From contig JACJYA010000016.1 in NCBI GenBank assembly GCA_020636315.1, forward strand, positions 124,001 through 188,000: a DNA stretch of 64,000 bases. The letters are read 5' to 3'. The DNA is from Lewinellaceae bacterium. Its GTDB lineage: Bacteria; Bacteroidota; Bacteroidia; Chitinophagales; Saprospiraceae. The stretch's first letter is position 1. Each line of letters opens with the position of its first letter. A program made the position numbers and the translations under genes. The notes under the pieces are model-generated. The model searched no databases, was not told the origin of the DNA, and saw only the letters and a program-made list of their open reading frames with translations. This document shows positions 61,983-64,000 of this stretch, piece by piece.

Positions 61983-62429
61983 CGCAAAGTGTTTTTTGAA
62001 ACCCCTTGTGTAAGAGCTTGTCTGGAGGCCGCTTTTGGAGATAAAAAGTGTCAATTTTTTGATGAGACAAGGCGCTTTTTGAAGTACATACCCGGGGGTA
62101 CGGACGAAAAAAGCAACGCCATATCAGCAAAAAAGGGGCATTTTTTAGCCCAAAGTGTGACCTCCAAACGAGCTCTAAGGCAGGCTTCATCTTTCCAGAT
62201 TTTAAAACCTTTCTCACCCAAAAGGCGGTAACAGCAAATTTATTTTTCTCCTGCCTTCGCCATGTGGAATAATGTCTCTTTCAGGCAGGACAAATGTTTC
62301 CCGAAAGGCTGATCTGTCTTGTGGTACGAATGTCCGGCCTAAAAGGAACAATAATCCACAAGCTTCCGCCCGGTTGTCGTGATATTCGATCCTAACCAGA
62401 ATTGAATTTTATAACCAAACACCAAAGGT
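61983..62429. other. Divergent intergenic region with SusC leader
   Basis: This 447-base gap separates susC (minus) from the repeat protein (plus). On the minus strand TAAATTTG (62235-62242) fits the -7 consensus, which would give susC a leader of about 250 bases. Within that leader CTTGTCT (near 62013) and AGACAAG (near 62065) can pair. The right part is occupied by a palindromic element (62262-62361). A frame through the leader has no recognisable protein. Confidence 0.4.
62262..62361. repeat. Dispersed palindromic element, copy 2
   Basis: The left arm starting ATGTGGAATAATGTCTCTTT and continuing CAGGCAGGACAAATGT pairs with the right arm ending CCACAA at about 26 of 36 positions. The first 20 bases are identical to those of the element at 24189. 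It separates the divergent susC and repeat-protein genes. Confidence 0.65.
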
Positions 62430-64000
62430 ATGACTCTTCGATACAGTATCACCACTGTCATCCTGGGACTGTTGCTTACCCCCCTGCTGTGGGGGCAATC
62501 TGTCTCGCGCTATGCACAGGCCGATGCGGTGGCTATGGAATCCTATCCGGACTCCATTATCGACCAATCGGCTAATGGCAATATTTTCGCCTATAAAATC
62601 AGAGAAGGCGATAACCTCAATGCCGTTTATTCCTACCTGAAATTTGACATTAGCAACCTGAAAGGAACACAGGTGGAATCCGCCTCCTTCAGCTACCGGG
62701 GCAAAACCGGCGACCCTGATTTTGAAGAACTGTTCGAACTGGAACTTTACAGCCTGAAGAGTGATTTTGACGCTGACGCTCTAACCTGGAGCAATAAACC
62801 GGATCAGGACAAAAAACTGGCCACTTCAACCCTCAACGCCAGTTCGGCGCGCAAGGCGTTTATCAATACAGATACCAGATTGATCGACTACCTCAATGAA
62901 GCTGCCCGGAAAGGGCAGTCCTCGGTGGGCTTCCTCATTCGCTCCGCCGCCAAAGACTCCACCTCAAATATGTGGATCGGAGGTGTCGATAACGGCAACT
63001 ACGGCCCCATTCTCGAATACACCATATCCACCAGCAAAAGCGGTTATGCCCTGGGGGATGCGGTAGTCATGGAAGCCTATCCGGATTCTACGATCGACCA
63101 ATCTTCCAACGGTAATATTTTCGCTTATCGCGAATCAGCCGATGGCAGCCTCAAGCGCGTGCAGTCTTATGTAAAATATGACATCAGCCACCTGCGCGGC
63201 CAGCAACTGGAAACAGCCTCCTTCAGCTACCGGGGCAAAACCGGCGACCCTGATTTTGAAGAACTGTTCGAACTGGAACTTTACAGTATCAAAGCAGATT
63301 TCGACGATGCCACAGTGACCTGGAACAACAAACCGGCACAGGATAAAAAGCTGGCTTCTTCTACCCTTAACGCCAGCTCCGCGCGTAAAGAATTCATCAA
63401 CACCGACACCAGGTTGATCGATTACATCAACGAAGAGATCCGCAAAGGAGCCGCAACTGTAGGCTTCCTCATCCGCTCCGCCGCCAAAGACTCCACTTCC
63501 AATATGTGGATCGGGGGCGTTGACAACGGCAACTACGGCCCCATCCTGGATTATACGATCGCTCCAAAGGGAAGCCAGTACGGACTGGCCGATGCTGTTG
63601 CAATGGAGGCCTACCCGGATTCCGTCATTGATCAATCGGCCAATGGCAATATTTTTGCCTACCGCCATTCCGTTGACGGAGCGCTCAAGCGAACCCAGTC
63701 TTACGTGAAGTACGACCTCAGCGGCCTGAAAGGCCAGCAGGTGGAAAATGTAAGCTTCAGCTACCGCGGCAAAACCGGCGACCCTGACTTCGAAGAGCTT
63801 TTTGAGCTGGAACTCTACAGCCTCAAAGCTGATTTCGACGGCGCCTCCCTGACCTGGAATAACAAACCGGCACAGGACAAAAAACTGGCCACTTCCACCC
63901 TCAACGCCAGCTCCGCCAGAAAGGCTTTTATCAACGACGGCAGCAAAGTGGCGGACTACATCAACGAAGAGATCCGCAAAGGGGCTTCCACCGTTGGCTT
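62430..64000 (+). CDS. Secreted protein of tandem DNRLRE/CBM96-like repeats (incomplete)
   Basis: The frame opens at ATG 62430 with a signal peptide (MTLRYSITTVILGLLLTPLL) and is still open at the right edge, giving at least 523 residues. It consists of repeats starting ADAVAMESYPDSIIDQSANG, each exactly 178 residues (534 bases) long: starts near 62523, 63057 and 63591. Each contains YLKFDISNLKG, a block SFSYRGKTGDPDFEELFELE, TWSNKPDQDKK and GFLIRSAAKDSTSNMWIGGV. The pattern FDxSxL..LTWxNxP resembles DNRLRE domains, now grouped as CBM96 carbohydrate-binding modules. It may end in a catalytic domain outside the window. It is divergent from the HTCS-type SusC. Confidence 0.7.
   Translation, partial: MTLRYSITTVILGLLLTPLLWGQSVSRYAQADAVAMESYPDSIIDQSANGNIFAYKIREGDNLNAVYSYLKFDISNLKGTQVESASFSYRGKTGDPDFEELFELELYSLKSDFDADALTWSNKPDQDKKLATSTLNASSARKAFINTDTRLIDYLNEAARKGQSSVGFLIRSAAKDSTSNMWIGGVDNGNYGPILEYTISTSKSGYALGDAVVMEAYPDSTIDQSSNGNIFAYRESADGSLKRVQSYVKYDISHLRGQQLETASFSYRGKTGDPDFEELFELELYSIKADFDDATVTWNNKPAQDKKLASSTLNASSARKEFINTDTRLIDYINEEIRKGAATVGFLIRSAAKDSTSNMWIGGVDNGNYGPILDYTIAPKGSQYGLADAVAMEAYPDSVIDQSANGNIFAYRHSVDGALKRTQSYVKYDLSGLKGQQVENVSFSYRGKTGDPDFEELFELELYSLKADFDGASLTWNNKPAQDKKLATSTLNASSARKAFINDGSKVADYINEEIRKGASTVG

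Noticed and set aside
61825..62217. Minus-strand frame across the susC start and leader
   Set aside because: It overlaps the signal peptide of susC in another frame and shows no domain.

Overview
This window looks like chromosomal DNA of a marine-type Bacteroidota, most likely close to the Saprospiraceae/Lewinella group (inference). The signs are two SusC/SusD pairs, a FecR/ECF pair, a hybrid two-component regulator, SprB-repeat/FISUMP and DUF4836 lipoproteins, an LptE tail, TAnnTTTG-type promoter boxes and mid-50s GC by eye.

Layout. Positions 1-15000 are ordinary core genome: LptE C-terminus, a CBM9-like/DUF5916 outer-membrane protein, acetoacetyl-CoA synthetase, biotin carboxylase, an S24 self-cleaving repressor with a small partner, triosephosphate isomerase, a DUF72 protein, polyphosphate kinase and a DUF4836 lipoprotein. 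Positions 15048-15683 are a tRNA locus with intact tRNA-Gly(GCC) and tRNA-Leu(UAA). Each is preceded by a decayed copy of itself, interrupted in the D-arm region by a palindrome that begins TCCCGAT and ends ATCGGGA.

Positions 15700-18700 are a breakpoint-rich junction. It holds a DUF481 protein, an mscL 3' fragment, and a minus-strand cassette: XRE regulator remnant, P-loop polynucleotide-kinase-like protein, Thg1-like 3'-5' polymerase and a CX5R phosphatase. I read this cassette as a putative RNA-end repair operon; it is the most interesting system here.

From 18676 to the end is an accessory glycan-degradation island. A first block has DUF4861 (with an N-terminus taken from a short-chain dehydrogenase), an unknown secreted enzyme, GH29 fucosidase, an ECF sigma factor, GH2 with malectin domain, a heparinase II/III-like lyase, a dead sulfatase and an FAD oxidoreductase. 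A second block (31409-48231) is a compact ECF sigma/FecR-controlled PUL: SusC with STN domain, SusD, a cytochrome-c/VCBS lipoprotein, sulfatase, two propeller-like proteins, GH2 and GH31. A graveyard of sulfatase, SusC and GH92 fragments surrounds a GH42-like gene (48243-51489). A third block on the minus strand is SusC, SusD, SprB/FISUMP lipoprotein and HTCS regulator. A divergent secreted protein made of exact 178-residue DNRLRE/CBM96-like repeats runs off the right end.

Together the island suggests import and breakdown of a sulfated, fucose- and galactose/uronate-containing polysaccharide (inference). The many fragments and dispersed palindromic repeats show that the region has been rebuilt repeatedly.
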